Positions 15,391 through 31,521 are shown, numbered from the stretch's first letter. The stretch is DNA of 64,000 nucleotides from Bombus terrestris (GCF_910591885.1 NC_063279.1:15376001-15440000); one strand, 5' to 3'. Made by a program: numbers and translations. Notes: generated by a model not told the origin, from the sequence alone.

Positions 15391-18000
15391 TACGTTATAA
15401 CGTATAACGTTATATGGTATTACGTTATAACGTATAACGTTATATACTAGTACTATATATCGTGTAACGTTATACAATATTACGTTATAACGTATAACGT
15501 TATATAGTGCTACGTTATAACGTACGACGTTATATAGTATTACGTTATAACGTACGACGTTATATAGTATTACGTTATAACGTATAACGTTATGTGGTAT
15601 TACGTTATAACGTATAACGTTATATACTAGTACTATATATCGTGTAACGTTATATAGTATTACGTTATAACGTATAACGTTATATACTAAGACGGTATAA
15701 CGTATAACGTTATGTAGGATTACGTTATAACGTATAACGTTATATGGTATTACGTTATAACGTATAACGCTGTATACTATTACGGTGTAAGGTATAACGT
15801 TATATAGTATTACGTTATAACGTACAACGTTATATAATATTACGATATAACGTATAACGTTATATAGTATTACGTTATAACGTATAACGTTATATAGTAA
15901 TACGTTATAACCTACGACGTTATATAGTATTACGTTATAACGTACGACGTTATATAGTATTACGTTATAACGTATAACGTTATATGGTATTACGTTATAA
16001 CGTATAACGTTATATACTAGTACTATATATCGTGTAACGTTATACAATATTACGTTATAACGTATAACGTTATATAGTGCTACGTTATAACGTACGACGT
16101 TATATAGTATTACGTTATAACGTACGACGTTATATAGTATTACGTTATAACGTATAACGTTATGTGGTATTACGTTATAACGTATAACGTTATATACTAG
16201 TACTATATATCGTGTAACGTTATATAGTATTACGTTATAACGTATAACGTTATATACTATTACGGTATAACGTATGACGTTATATACTATTACGGTATAA
16301 CGTATAACGTTGTATACTATTCCGGTATAACGTATAACGTTATATAGTATTACGTTATCACGTACGACATTATATAGTATTACGTTATAACGTATAACGC
16401 TGTATACTATTACGGTGTAAGGTATAACGTTATATAGTATTACGTTATAACGTACAACGTTATATAGTATTACGATATAACGTATAACGTTATATAGTAT
16501 TACGTTATAACGTATAACGTTATATAGTAATACGTTATAACCTACGACGTTATATAGTATTACGTTATAACGTACGACGTTATATAGTATTACGTTATAA
16601 CGTATAACGTTATATGGTATTACGTTATAACGTATAACGTTATATACTAGTACTATATATCGTGTAACGTTATACAATATTACGTTATAACGTATAACGT
16701 TATATAGTGCTACGTTATAACGTACGACGTTATATAGTATTACGTTATAACGTACGACGTTATATAGTATTACGTTATAACGTATAACGTTATGTGGTAT
16801 TACGTTATAACGTATAACGTTATATACTAGTACTATATATCGTGTAACGTTATATAGTATTACGTTATAACGTATAACGTTATATACTATTACGGTATAA
16901 CGTATGACGTTATATACTATTACGGTATAACGTATAACGTTGTATACTATTCCGGTATAACGTATAACGTTATATAGTATTACGTTATCACGTACGACAT
17001 TATATAGTATTACGTTATAACGTATAACGCTGTATACTATTACGGTGTAAGGTATAACGTTATATAGTATTACGATATAACGTACAACGTTATATAGTAT
17101 TACGATATAACGTATAACGTTATATAGTATTACGTTATAACGTATAACGTTATACACTATTACGGTATAACGTATGACGTTATATACTATTACGGTATAA
17201 CGTATAACGTTATATAGTATTACGTTATAACGTACGACGTTATATAGTATTACGTTATCACGTACGACATTATATAGTATTACGTTATAACGTATAACGC
17301 TGTATACTATTACGGTGTAAGGTATAACGTTATATAGTATTACGTTATAACGTACAACGTTATATAGTATTACGTTATCACGTACGACATTATATAGTAT
17401 TACGTTATAACGTATAACGTTATGTGGTATTACGTTATAACGTATAACGTTATATACTAGTACTATATATCGTGTAACGTTATATAGTATTACGTTATAA
17501 CGTATAACGTTATATACTATTACGGTATAACGTATGACGTTATATACTATTACGGTATAACGTATAACGTTGTATACTATTCCGGTATAACGTATAACGT
17601 TATATAGTATTACGTTATCACGTACGACATTATATAGTATTACGTTATAACGTATAACGCTGTATACTATTACGGTGTAAGGTATAACGTTATATAGTAT
17701 TACGTTATAACGTACAACGTTATATAGTATTACGATATAACGTATAACGTTATATAGTATTACGTTATAACGTATAACGTTATACACTATTACGGTATAA
17801 CGTATGACGTTATATACTATTACGGTATAACGTATAACGTTATATAGTATTACGTTATAACGTACGACGTTATATAGTATTACGTTATCACGTACGACAT
17901 TATATAGTATTACGTTATAACGTATAACGCTGTATACTATTATGGTGTAAGGTATAACGTTATATAGTATTACGTTATAACGTACAACGTTATATACTAA
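15391..18000. repeat. 570/630-bp subrepeat tract leading into copy B
   Basis: The monomer pair TATATGGTAT then TATATACTAG followed by TACTATATATCG recurs at 15,391, 15,961 and 16,591. The first unit is 570 bp and the second 630 bp, a difference of two monomers near 15,690. Copy A shows two such starts (1 and 631), so the upstream copy at 15,391 may be an extra subrepeat here or one cut off by the window start in copy A. Confidence 0.85.
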
Positions 18001-18570
18001 TACTATACAACGTATAACGTTATACAGTACTACGTTATAACGTATAACGTTGTATACTATTACGGTATAACGTACAACGTTATATAGCATTACGTTATAA
18101 CGTATAACGTTATATAGTAATACGATATAACGTATAACGTTATATAGTAGTACGTTATAACGTATAACGTTATATACTATTTCGGTATAACGTATAACGT
18201 TAGATAGTATTGCGTTATAACGTATAACGTTGTATACTATTCCGGTATAACGTATAACGTTATATAGTATTACGTTATCACGTACGACATTATATAGTAT
18301 TACGTTATAACGTATAACGCTGTATACTATTACGGTGTAAGGTATAACGTTATATAGTATTACGTTATAACGTACAACGTTATATAGTATTACGATATAA
18401 CGTATAACGTTATATAGTATTACGTTATAACGTATAACGTTATATAGTAATACGTTATAACCTACGACGTTATATACTAATACTATACAACGTATAACGT
18501 TATATAGTACTACGTTATAACGTATAACGTTATATAGTAGTACGATATAACGTATAACGTTATATAGTAG

Positions 18571-20610
18571 TACGTTATAACGTATAACGTTATATACTAT
18601 TTCGGTATAACGTATAATGTTATATAGTATTACATTATAACGTACAACGTTATATAGTACTACGTTAATACGTATAACGTTGTATACTATTACGGTATAA
18701 CGTATAACGTTATATAGTATTGCGTTATAACGTATAACGTTATATAGTACTACGTTGTAACGTATAACGTTGTATACTATTACGGTATAACGTATAACGT
18801 TATATACTATTTCGGTATAACGTATAACGTTATATAGTATTACATTATAACGTATAACGTTATATAGTATTACGTTATAACGTATAACGTTATATAGTAC
18901 TACGTTATAACGTATAACGTTGTATACTATTACGGTATAACGTATAACGTTAAATACTATTTCGGTATAACGTATAACGTTATATAGTATTACATTATAA
19001 CGTATAACGTTATATAGTATTACGTTATAACGTATAACGTTATATAGTACTACGTTATAACGTATAACGCTGTATACTATTACGTTATAACGTATAACGT
19101 TATATAGTAGTACGTTATAACGTATAACGTTATATACTATTTCGGTATAACGTATAACGTTATATAGTATTACATTTTAACGTATAACGTTATAAACTAT
19201 TACGGTATAACGTATAACGTTATATAGTATTACGTTATAACGTATAACGTTATATACTAGTACTATATATCGTGTAACGTTATATAATATTATGTTATAA
19301 CGTATAACGTTATATAGTATTACGTTATAACGTATAACGTTATACAGTACTACGTTATAACGTATAACGGTATATAGTATTACGTTATAACGTGTAACGT
19401 TATATAGTATTACGTTATAACGTACAACTTTACATAGTATTACGTTATAACGTACAACCTTATATAGTATTACGTTATAACGTATAACGTTATATAGTAT
19501 TACGTTATAACGTATAACGTTATATGGTATTACGTTATAACGTATAACATTATATACTATTTCGGTATAACGTGTAACGTTATATAGTAGTACGTTATAA
19601 CGTATAACGTTATATACTATTTCGGTATAACGTATAATGTTATATAGTATTACATTATAACGTACAACGTTATATAGTACTACGTTAATACGTATAACGT
19701 TGTATACTATTACGGTATAACGTATAACGTTATATAGTATTGCGTTATAACGTATAACGTTATATAGTACTACGTTGTAACGTATAACGTTGTATACTAT
19801 TACGGTATAACGTATAACGTTATATACTATTTCGGTATAACGTATAACGTTATATAGTATTACATTATAACGTATAACGTTATATAGTATTACGTTATAA
19901 CGTATAACGTTATATAGTACTACGTTATAACGTATAACGTTGTATACTATTACGGTATAACGTATAACGTTAAATACTATTTCGGTATAACGTATAACGT
20001 TATATAGTATTACATTATAACGTATAACGTTATATAGTATTACGTTATAACGTATAACGTTATATAGTACTACGTTATAACGTATAACGCTGTATACTAT
20101 TACGTTATAACGTATAACGTTATATAGTAGTACGTTATAACGTATAACGTTATATACTATTTCGGTATAACGTATAACGTTATATAGTATTACATTTTAA
20201 CGTATAACGTTATAAACTATTACGGTATAACGTATAACGTTATATAGTATTACGTTATAACGTATAACGTTATATACTAGTACTATATATCGTGTAACGT
20301 TATATAATATTATGTTATAACGTATAACGTTATATAGTATTACGTTATAACGTATAACGTTATACAGTACTACGTTATAACGTATAACGGTATATAGTAT
20401 TACGTTATAACGTGTAACGTTATATAGTATTACGTTATAACGTACAACTTTACATAGTATTACGTTATAACGTACAACCTTATATAGTATTACGTTATAA
20501 CGTATAACGTTATATAGTATTACGTTATAACGTATAACGTTATATGGTATTACGTTATAACGTATAACATTATATACTATTTCGGTATAACGTGTAACGT
20601 TATATAGTAT
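18571..20610. repeat. Two tandem 1,020-bp blocks (copy B)
   Basis: Blocks 18,571-19,590 and 19,591-20,610 repeat the 34-monomer pattern of 2,611-4,650 with the same rare variants. Here the two blocks are closer to each other than in copy A, because the private changes at 4,061, 4,302 and 4,339 are absent. Confidence 0.9.
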
Positions 20611-22770
20611 TACGTTATAACGTATATCGTTATACAGTATTACGTTATAACGTATAACGTTATATACTAATACTATACAATGTCAAACGTTATATTGTAT
20701 TACGATATAACGTATAACGCTATATAGCATTCCGTTATGACGTATAACGTTATATAGTACTACGTCATAACGTATAGCGTTATATACCAATCCTATACAT
20801 CGTGTAACGTTATACAATATATCGTTATAACGTATAACGTTATATACTATGACGGTATAACGTACAACGTTATGTAGTATTACGTTATAACGTATAACGT
20901 TATATAGTATTACGTTGTAACGTATAACGTTATATGGCATTACGTTATAACGTATAACGTTATATACTAATACTATACAACGAGTAACGTTATATTGTAT
21001 TACGTTATAACGTATAACGTTGCATACTATTTCGGTATAACGTGTAACGTTATATACTATTACGTTATAACGTACATCGTTATACAGTATTACGTTATAA
21101 CGTGTAACGTTATATACTATTACGGTATAACGTATGACGTTATATACTATTACGGTATAACGTATAACGTTATATAGTATTACGTTATAACGTACAACGT
21201 TATATACTAATACTATACAACGTATAACGTTATATAGTACTACGTTATAACGTATAACGTTGTATACTATTACGGTATAACGTACAACGTTATATAGCAT
21301 TACGTTATAACGTATAACGTTATATAGTAGTACGATATAACGTATAACGTTACATAGTAGTACGTTATAACGTATAACGTTATATACTATTTCGGTATAA
21401 CGTATAACGTTATATAGTATTACATTATAACGTATAACGTTATATAGTACTACGTTATAACGTATAACGTTGTATACTATTACGGTATAACGTATAACGT
21501 TATATACTATTTCGGTATAACGTATAACGGTATATAGTATTACGTTATAACGTACGACGTTATATAGTATTACGTTATAACGTACAACTTTACATAGTAT
21601 TACGTTATAACGTACAACGTTATATAGTATTACGTTATAACGTATAACGTTATATAGTATTACGTTATAACGTATAACGTTATATGGTATTACGTTATAA
21701 CGTATAACGTTATATACTAGTACTATATATCGTGTAACGTTATATAATATTACGTTATAACGTATAACGTTATACAGTACTACGTTATAACGTATAACGT
21801 TATACAGTACTACGTTATAACGTATAACGGTATATAGTATTACGTTATAACGTGTAACGTTATATAGTATTACGTTATAACGTATAACGGTATATAGTAT
21901 TACGTTATAACGTACGACGTTATATAGTATTACGTTATAACGTACAACTTTACATAGTATTACGTTATAACGTACAACGTTATATAGTATTTCGGTATAA
22001 CGTATAACGTTATATAGTATTACATTATAACGTATAACGTTATATAGTACTACGTTATAACGTATAACGTTGTATACTATTACGGTATAACGTATAACGT
22101 TATATAGTATTGCGTTATAACGTATAACGTTATATAGTACTACGTTATAACGTATAACGTTGTATACTATTACGGTATAACGTATAACGTTATATAGTAT
22201 TACGTTATCACGTACGACATTATATAGTATTACGTTATAACGTATAACGTTGTATACTATTACGGTATAACGTATAACGTTATATGGTATTACGTTATAA
22301 CGTATAACGTCATATGGTATTAGGTTATAACGTATAACGTTATATAGTATTGCGTTATAACGTATAACGTTGTATAGTATTACGGTATAACGTATACCGT
22401 TATATAGTATTACGTTATAACGTACAACATTATATACCAATACTATTCAATGTGAAACGTTATATTGTATTACGATATAACGTATAACGCTATAGAGCAT
22501 TCCGTTATAACGTATAACGTTATATAGTACTGCGTCATAACGTATAACGTTATATACTATGACGGTATAACGTATAACGTTATGTAGTATTACGTTATAA
22601 CGTATAACGTTATATAGTATTACCTTATAACGTATAAAGTTATATACTATTACGGTATAACGTATAACGTTATATAGTATTACGTTATAACGCATAAAGT
22701 TATATAGCATTACGTTATAACGTACAACGTTATATACTAATACTATACAACGCGTAACGTTATATTGTAT

Positions 22771-22950
22771 TACGTTATAACGTATAACGTTGTATACTAT
22801 TACGGTATAAGGTATAACGTTATATAGTATTACGTTATAACGTACAACGTTATATAGTATTACGTTATAACGTATGACGTTATATAGTATTACGTTCTAA
22901 CGTATAACGTTATATAGAATTACGTTATAACGTACGACGTTATATAGTAT
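22771..22950. repeat. 180-bp (six-monomer) indel between copies A and B
   Basis: After the shared TACTATACAACGCG marker (6,781 and 22,741), copy B carries six extra monomers, including GGTATAAGGTATAACG, CGTATGACG and a GTTCTAACG monomer. Alignment resumes at 6,811 or 6,841 against 22,951 or 22,981. A related run of monomers lies at 8,341-8,460, so this could be a deletion in copy A or a local gene-conversion tract in copy B. Confidence 0.82.
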
Positions 22951-25116
22951 TACGTTATAACGTATATCGTTATATAGTATTACGTTATAACGTATAACGT
23001 TATATAGTACTACGTTATAACATATAACGTTGTATACTATTATGGTATAACGTATAACGTTATATACTAGTACTATATATCGGGTAACGTTATATAATAT
23101 TACGTTATAACGTAAAACTTTATATAGTATTACGTTATAACGTATAACGTTATATAGTACTACGTTATAACGTATAACGTTGTATACTATTACGTTATAA
23201 CGTATAACGTTATATAGCATTACGTTATAACGTACAACGTTATATACTAATACTATACAACGCGTAACGTTATATTGTATTACGTTATAACGTATAACGT
23301 TATATAGTACTACGTTATAACGTATAACGTTATATAGTATTACGTTATATAGTATTAGGTTATAACGTGTAACGTTATATAGTACTACGTTATAACGAAT
23401 AACGTTATATAGTATTACGTTATAACGTGTAACGTTATATAGTATTACGTTATAACGTGTAACGTTATATAGTATTACGTTATAACGTATAACGTTGTAT
23501 ACTATTATGGTATAACGTATAACATTATATACTAGTACTATATATCGTGTAACGTTATATAATATTACGTTATAACGTATAACGTTATATAGTACTACGT
23601 TATAACGTATAACGTTATATAGTATTACGTTATAACGTATAACGTTATATAGTATTACGTTATAACGTGTAACGTTATATAGTATTACGTTATAACGTGT
23701 AACGTTATATAGTATTACGTTATAACGTATAACGTTATATAGTATTACGTTATATAGTATTACGTTATAACGTGTAACGTTATATAGTATTACGTTATAA
23801 CGTATAACGTTGTATACTATTATGGTATAACGCATAACGTTATATACTAGTACTATATATCGTGTAACGTTATATAATATTACGTTATAACGTATAACGT
23901 TATATTGTATTATGTTATAACGTATAACGTTATATAGTACTACGTTATAACGTATAACGTTATATAGTATTACGTTATATAGTATTACGATATAACGTAT
24001 AACGTTATATAGTAGTACGTTATAACGTATAACGTTATATACTATTTCGGTATATCGTATAACGTTATACAGTATTGCGTTATAACGTATAACGTTGTAT
24101 ACTATTACGGTATAACGTATAACGTTATATGGTATTACGTTATAACGTATAACGTTATATGGTATTACGTTATAACGTATAACGTCATATGGTATTACGT
24201 TATAACGTATAACGTTATATAGTATTGCGTCATAACATATAACGTTATATACTATGACGGTATAACGTATAACGTTATGTAGTATTACGTTATAACGTAT
24301 AACGTTATATAGTATTACCTTATAACGTATAAAGTTATATACTATTACGGTATAACGTATAACGTTATGTAGTATTACGTTATAACGCATAAAGTTATAT
24401 AGCATTACGTTATAACGTACAACGTTATATACTAATACTATACAACGCGTAACGTTATATTGTATTACGTTATAACATATAACGTTGTATACTATTACGG
24501 TATAAGGTATAACGTTATATAGTATTACGTTATAACGTACAAAGTTATATAGTATTACGTTATAACGTATGACGTTATATAGTATTACGTTATAACGTAT
24601 AACGTTATATAGTATTACGTTATAACGTACGACGTTATATAGTATTACGTTATAACGTATATCGTTATATAGTATTACGTTATAACGTACGACGTTATAT
24701 AGTATTACGTTATAACGTATATCGTTATATAGTATTACGTTATAACGTATAACGTTATATAGTACTACGTTATAACATATAACGTTGTATACTATTATGG
24801 TATAACGTATAACGTTATATACTAGTACTATATATCGTGTAACGTTATATAATATTACGTTATAACGTAAAACTTTATATAGTATTACGTTATAACGTAT
24901 AACGTTATATAGTACTACGTTATAACGTATAACGTTGTATACTATTACGTTATAACGTATAACGTTATATAGCATTACGTTATAACGTACAACGTTATAT
25001 ACTAATACTATACAACGCGTAACGTTATATTGTATTACGTTATAACGTATAACGTTATATAGTACTACGTTATAACGTATAACGTTATATAGTATTACGT
25101 TATATAGTATTAGGTT

Positions 25117-28100
25117 CTAACGTGTAACGTTATATAGTACTACGTTATAACGTATAACGTTATATAGTATTACGTTATAACATGTAACGTTATATAGTAT
25201 TGCGTTATAACGTGTAACGTTATATAGTATTACGTTATAACGTATAACGTTGTATACTATTGTGGTATAACGTATAACGTTATATACTAGTACTATATAT
25301 CGTGTAACGTTATATAATATTACGTTATAACGTATAACGTTATATAGTACTACGTTATAACGTATAACGTTATATAGTATTACGTTATATAGTATTACGT
25401 TATAACGTGTAACGTTATATAGTACTACGTTATAACGTATAACGTTATATAGTATTACGTTATAACGTGTAACGTTATATAGTATTACGTTATAACGTGT
25501 AACGTTATATAGTATTACGTTATAACGTATATCGTAGTATAGTATTACGTTATAACGTATAACGTTATATAGCATTACGTTATAACGTACAACGTTATAT
25601 ACTAATACTATACAACGCGTAACGTTATATTGTATTACGTTATAACGTATAACGTTATATAGTACTACGTTATAACGTATAACGTTATATAGTATTACGT
25701 TATATAGTATTACGTTATAACGTGTAACGTTATATAGTACTACGTTATAACGTGTAACGTTATATAGTATTACGTTATAACGTATAACGTTATATAGTAG
25801 TACGTTATAACGTATAACGTTATATACTATTTCGGTATAACGTATAATGTTATATAGTATTACATTATAACGTATAACGTTATATAGTACTACGTTATAA
25901 CGTGTAACGTTGTATACTATTACGGTATAACGTATAACGTTATATAGTATTGCGTTATAACGTATAACGTTGTATACTATTATGGTATAACGCATAACGT
26001 TATATACTAGTACTATATATCGTGTAACGTTATATAATATTACGTTATAACGTATAACGTTATATAGTATTATGTTATAACGTATAACGTTATATAGTAC
26101 TACGTTATAACGTATAACGTTGTATACTATTACGTTATAACGTATAACGTTATATACTAGTACTATATATCGTGTAACGTTATATAATATTACGTTATAA
26201 CGTATAACGTTATATAGTACTACGTTATAAAGTATAACGTTATATAGTATTACGTTATATAGTATTACGTTATAACGTATAACGTTATATAGTATTACGT
26301 TATAACGTGTAACGTTATATAGTATTACGTTATAACGTGTAACGTTATATAGTATTACGTTATAACGTATAACGTTATATAGTATTACGTTATATAGTAT
26401 TACGTTATAACGTGTAACGTTATATAGTATTACGTTATAACGTATAACGTTGTATACTATTATGGTATAACGCATAACGTTATATACTAGTACTATATAT
26501 CGTGTAACGTTATATAATATTACGTTATAACGTATAACGTTATATAGTATTATGTTATAACGTATAACGTTATATAGTACTACGTTATAACGTATAACGT
26601 TATATAGTATTACGTTATATAGTATTACGATATAACGTATAACGTTATATAGTAGTACGTTATAACGTATAACGTTATATACTATTTCGGTATAACGTAT
26701 AAGGTTATACAGTATTGCGTTATAACGTATAACGTTGTATACTATTACGGTATAACGTATAACGTTATATGGTATTACGTTATAACGTATAACGTTATAT
26801 GGTATTACGTTATAACGTATAACGTCATATGGTATTACGTTATAACGTATAACGTTATATAGTATTGCGTCATAACATATAACGTTATATACTATGACGG
26901 TATAACGTATAACGTTATGTAGTATTACGTTATAACGTATAACGTTATATAGTATTACCTTATAACGTATAAAGTTATATACTATTACGGTATAACGTAT
27001 AACGTTATATAGTATTACGTTATAACGCATAAAGTTATATAGCATTACGTTATAACGTACAACGTTATATACTAATACTATACAACGCGTAACGTTATAT
27101 TGTATTACGTTATAACATATAACGTTGTATACTATTACGGTATAAGGTATAACGTTATATAGTATTACGTTATAACGTACAAAGTTATATAGTATTACGT
27201 TATAACGTATGACGTTATATAGTATTACGTTATGACGTATAACGTTATATAGTATTACGTTATAACGTACGACGTTATATAGTATTACGTTATAACGTAT
27301 ATCGTTATATAGTATTACGTTATAACGTATAACGTTATATAGTACTACGTTATAACATATAACGTTGTATACTATTATGGTATAACGTATAACGTTATAT
27401 ACTAGTACTATATATCGTGTAACGTTATATAATATTACGTTATAACGTAAAACTTTATATAGTATTACGTTATAACGTATAACGTTATATAGTACTACGT
27501 TATAACGTATAACGTTATAACGTGTAACGTTATATAGTACTACGTTATAACGTATAACGTTATATAGTATTACGTTATAACGTGTAACGTTATATAGTAT
27601 TACGTTATAACGTGTAACGTTATATAGTATTACGTTATAACGTATATCGTAGTATAGTATTACGTTATAACGTATAACGTTATATAGCATTACGTTATAA
27701 CGTACAACGTTATATACTAATACTATACAACGCGTAACGTTATATTGTATTACGTTATAACGTATAACGTTATATAGTACTACGTTATAACGTATAACGT
27801 TATATAGTATTACGTTATATAGTATTACGTTATAACGTGTAACGTTATATAGTACTACGTTATAACGTGTAACGTTATATAGTATTACGTTATAACGTAT
27901 AACGTTATATAGTAGTACGTTATAACGTATAACGTTATATACTATTTCGGTATAACGTATAATGTTATATAGTATTACATTATAACGTATAACGTTATAT
28001 AGTACTACGTTAATACGTATAACGTTGTATACTATTACGGTATAACGTATAACGTTATATAGTATTGCGTTATAACGTATAACGTTGTATACTATTATGG

Positions 28101-31100
28101 TATAACGCATAACGTTATATACTAGTACTATATATCGTGTAACGTTATATAATATTACGTTATAACGTATAACGTTATATAGTATTATGTTATAACGTAT
28201 AACGTTATATAGTACTACGTTATAACGTATAACGTTGTATACTATTACGTTATAACGTATAACGTTATATACTAGTACTATATATCGTGTAACGTTATAT
28301 AATATTACGTTATAACGTATAACGTTATATAGTACTACGTTATAACGTATAACGTTATATAGTATTACGTTATATAGTATTACGTTATAACGTATAACGT
28401 TATATAGTATTACGTTATAACGTGTAACGTTATATAGTATTACGTTATAACGTGTAACGTTATATAGTATTACGTTATAACGTATAACGTTATATAGTAT
28501 TACGTTATATAGTATTACGTTATAACGTGTAACGTTATATAGTATTACGTTATAACGTATAACGTTGTATACTATTATGGTATAACGCATAACGTTATAT
28601 ACTAGTACTATATGTCGTGTAACGTTATATAATATTACGTTATAACGTATAACGTTATATAGTATTATGTTATAACGTATAACGTTATACAGTACTACGT
28701 TATAACGTATAACGTTATATAGTATTACGTTATATAGTATTACGATATAACGTATAACGTTATATAGTAGTACGTTATAACGTATAACGTTATATACTAT
28801 TTCGGTATAACGTATAAGGTTATACAGTATTGCGTTATAACGTATAACGTTATATACTAATACTATACAACGCGTAACGTTATATTGTATTACGTTATAA
28901 CGTATAACGTTATATAGTATTACGTTATAACGTACGACGTTATATAGTATTACGTTATAACGTATATCGTTATATAGTATTACGTTATAACGTATAACGT
29001 TATATAGTACTACGTTATAACATATAACGTTGTATACTATTATGGTATAACGTATAACGTTATATACTAGTACTATATATCGTGTAACGTTATATAATAT
29101 TACGTTATAACGTAAAACTTTATATAGTATTACGTTATAACGTATAACGTTATATAGTACTACGTTATAACGTATAACGTTGTATACTATTACGTTATAA
29201 CGTATAACGTTATATAGCATTACGTTATAACGTACAACGTTATATACTAATACTATACAACGCGTAACGTTATATTGTATTACGTTATAACGTATAACGT
29301 TATATAGTACTACGTTATAACGTATAACGTTATATAGTATTACGTTATATAGTATTAGGTTATAACGTGTAACGTTATATAGTACTACGTTATAACGTAT
29401 AACGTTATATAGTATTACGTTATAACGTGTAACGTTATATAGTATTGCGTTATAACGTGTAACGTTATATAGTATTACGTTATAACGTATAACGTTGTAT
29501 ACTATTATGGTATAACGTATAACGTTATATACTAGTACTATATATCGTGTAACGTTATATAATATTACGTTATAACGTATAACGTTATATAGTACTACGT
29601 TATAACGTATAACGTTATATAGTATTACGTTATATAGTATTACGTTATAACGTGTAACGTTATATAGTACTACGTTATAACGTATAACGTTATATAGTAT
29701 TACGTTATAACGTGTAACGTTATATAGTATTACGTTATAACGTGTAACGTTATATAGTATTACGTTATAACGTATATCGTAGTATAGTATTACGTTATAA
29801 CGTATAACGTTATATAGCATTACGTTATAACGTACAACGTTATATACTAATACTATACAACGCGTAACGTTATATTGTATTACGTTATAACGTATAACGT
29901 TATATAGTACTACGTTATAACGTATAACGTTATATAGTATTACGTTATATAGTATTACGTTATAACGTGTAACGTTATATAGTACTACGTTATAACGTGT
30001 AACGTTATATAGTATTACGTTATAACGTGTAACGTTATATAGTATTACGTTATAACGTATAACGTTGTATACCATTATGGTATAACGTATAACGTTATAT
30101 ACTAGTACTATATATCGTGTAACGTTATATAATATTACGTTATAACGTATAACGTTATATAGTACTACGTTATAACGTATAACGTTATATAGTATTACGT
30201 TATATAGTATTACGTTATAACGTGTAACGTTATATAGTACTACGTTATAACGTATAAGGTTATATAGTGTTACGTTATAACGTGTAACGTTATATAGTAT
30301 TACGTTATAACGTGTAACGTTAAATAGTATTACGTTATAACGTATAACGTTATATAGTATTACGTTATATAGTATTACGTTATAACGTGTAACGTTATAT
30401 AGTATTACGTTATAACGTATAACGTTGTATACTATTATGGTATAACGTATAACGTTATATACTAGTACTATATATCGTGTAACGTTATATAATATTACGT
30501 TATAACGTATAACGTTATATAGTATTACGTTATATAGTATTACGTTATAACGTGTATCGTTATATAGTATTACGTTATAACGTATAACGTTATATAGTAC
30601 TACGTTATAACGTATAACGTTATATAGTATTACGTTATATAGTATTACGTTATAACGTGTAACGTTATATAGTATTACGTTGTGACGTATAACGTTATAT
30701 AGTATTACGTTATATAGTATTACGTTATAACGTATAACGTTATATAGTAGTACGTTATAACGTATAACGTTATATACTATTTCGGTATAACGTATAACGT
30801 TATACAGTATTGCGTTATAACGAATAACGTTGTATACTAATACTATACAACGCGTAACGTTATATTGTATCTCGTTATAACGTATAACGTTGTATACTAT
30901 TACGGTATAAGGTATAACGTTATATAGTATTACGTTATAACGTGTAACGTTATATAGTATTACGTTATAACGTATAACGTTATATAGTACTACGTTATAA
31001 CGTATAACGTTGTATACTATTATGGTATAACGTATAACGTTATATACTAGTACTATATATCGTGTAACGTTATATAATCTTACGTTATAACGTATAACGT

Positions 31101-31353
31101 TATATAATATTACGTTATAACGTATAACGTTATATAGTATTACGTTATAACGTATAACGTTATATAGTACTACGTTATAACGTATAACGTTATATAGTAC
31201 TACCTTATAACGTATAACGTTATATAGTATTACGTTATATAGTATTACGTTATAACGTATAACGTTATATAGTAGTACGTTATAACGTATAACGTTATAT
31301 ACTATTTCGGTATAACGTATAACGTTATACAGTATTGCGTTATAACGTATCAC
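25117..31353 (-). other. Longest open minus-strand frame (2,078 codons), probably not a gene
   Basis: The reverse complement reads as a decapeptide repeat, YNVIRYNVIL, with the pentads YNVIR and YNVIL matching the two 15-bp halves of the monomer. The frame is open for 2,078 codons here and for 300 to 1,172 codons in many other places on the same strand. It ends wherever a GTTCTAACG, GTCAAACG or similar variant creates a stop, or a 1 or 2-bp indel shifts the frame. A 30-bp period is ten codons, so one stop-free frame in the consensus is copied along the array. There is no non-repeat domain, no intron pattern and no promoter context to support a protein. I treat it as a by-product of the repeat. 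Confidence 0.85.
25411..28850. repeat. Duplicated 1.3-kb block at offset 2,115
   Basis: About 25,411-26,735 matches about 27,526-28,850 at an offset of 2,115, which is 70.5 monomers. Shared features are the CGTATATCGTAGTATAG monomer (25,526 and 27,641), the TACTATACAACGCG marker (25,606 and 27,721), two half units, and the rare ATAAGGTTATACAG monomer. Between the copies, 26,401-27,500 resembles 23,761-24,920 at offset 2,640, then 2,580 after a 60-bp loss. Confidence 0.82.
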
Positions 31354-31521
31354 GTTGTATACTAATACTATACAACGCGTAACGTTATATTGTATCTCGT
31401 TATAACGTATAACGTTGTATACTATTACGGTATAAGGTATAACGTTATATAGTATTACGTTATAACGTGTAACGTTATATAGTACTACGTTATAACGTAT
31501 AACGTTATATAGTATTACGTT
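26401..31521. repeat. Mosaic half-monomer-rich satellite
   Basis: This zone is a patchwork of pieces matching several parts of copies A and B. About 28,981-29,580 matches 6,841-7,440 (offset 22,140), and 29,341-29,990 also follows the order seen at 8,956-9,600. Half units of 15 bp are frequent, which makes many duplications odd multiples of 15 bp. A local duplication at 525-bp spacing (17.5 monomers) links 30,691-30,958 with 31,216-31,483. No non-satellite DNA is present. Confidence 0.82.

Larger units (their letters stand above)
15961..26400. repeat. Copy B of the ~16-kb higher-order repeat
   Basis: This is the near-identical duplicate of 1-10,260. Every sub-block recurs in order: the 630-bp tract from 15,961, the two 1,020-bp blocks at 18,571-20,610, the mixed zone to 22,770, and the half-monomer zone to 26,400. 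The only large difference seen is the 180-bp segment at 22,771-22,950. A single-base difference at 26,231 (AAAGTATAACG) is private to this copy. Beyond 26,400 the two copies diverge. Confidence 0.93.
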
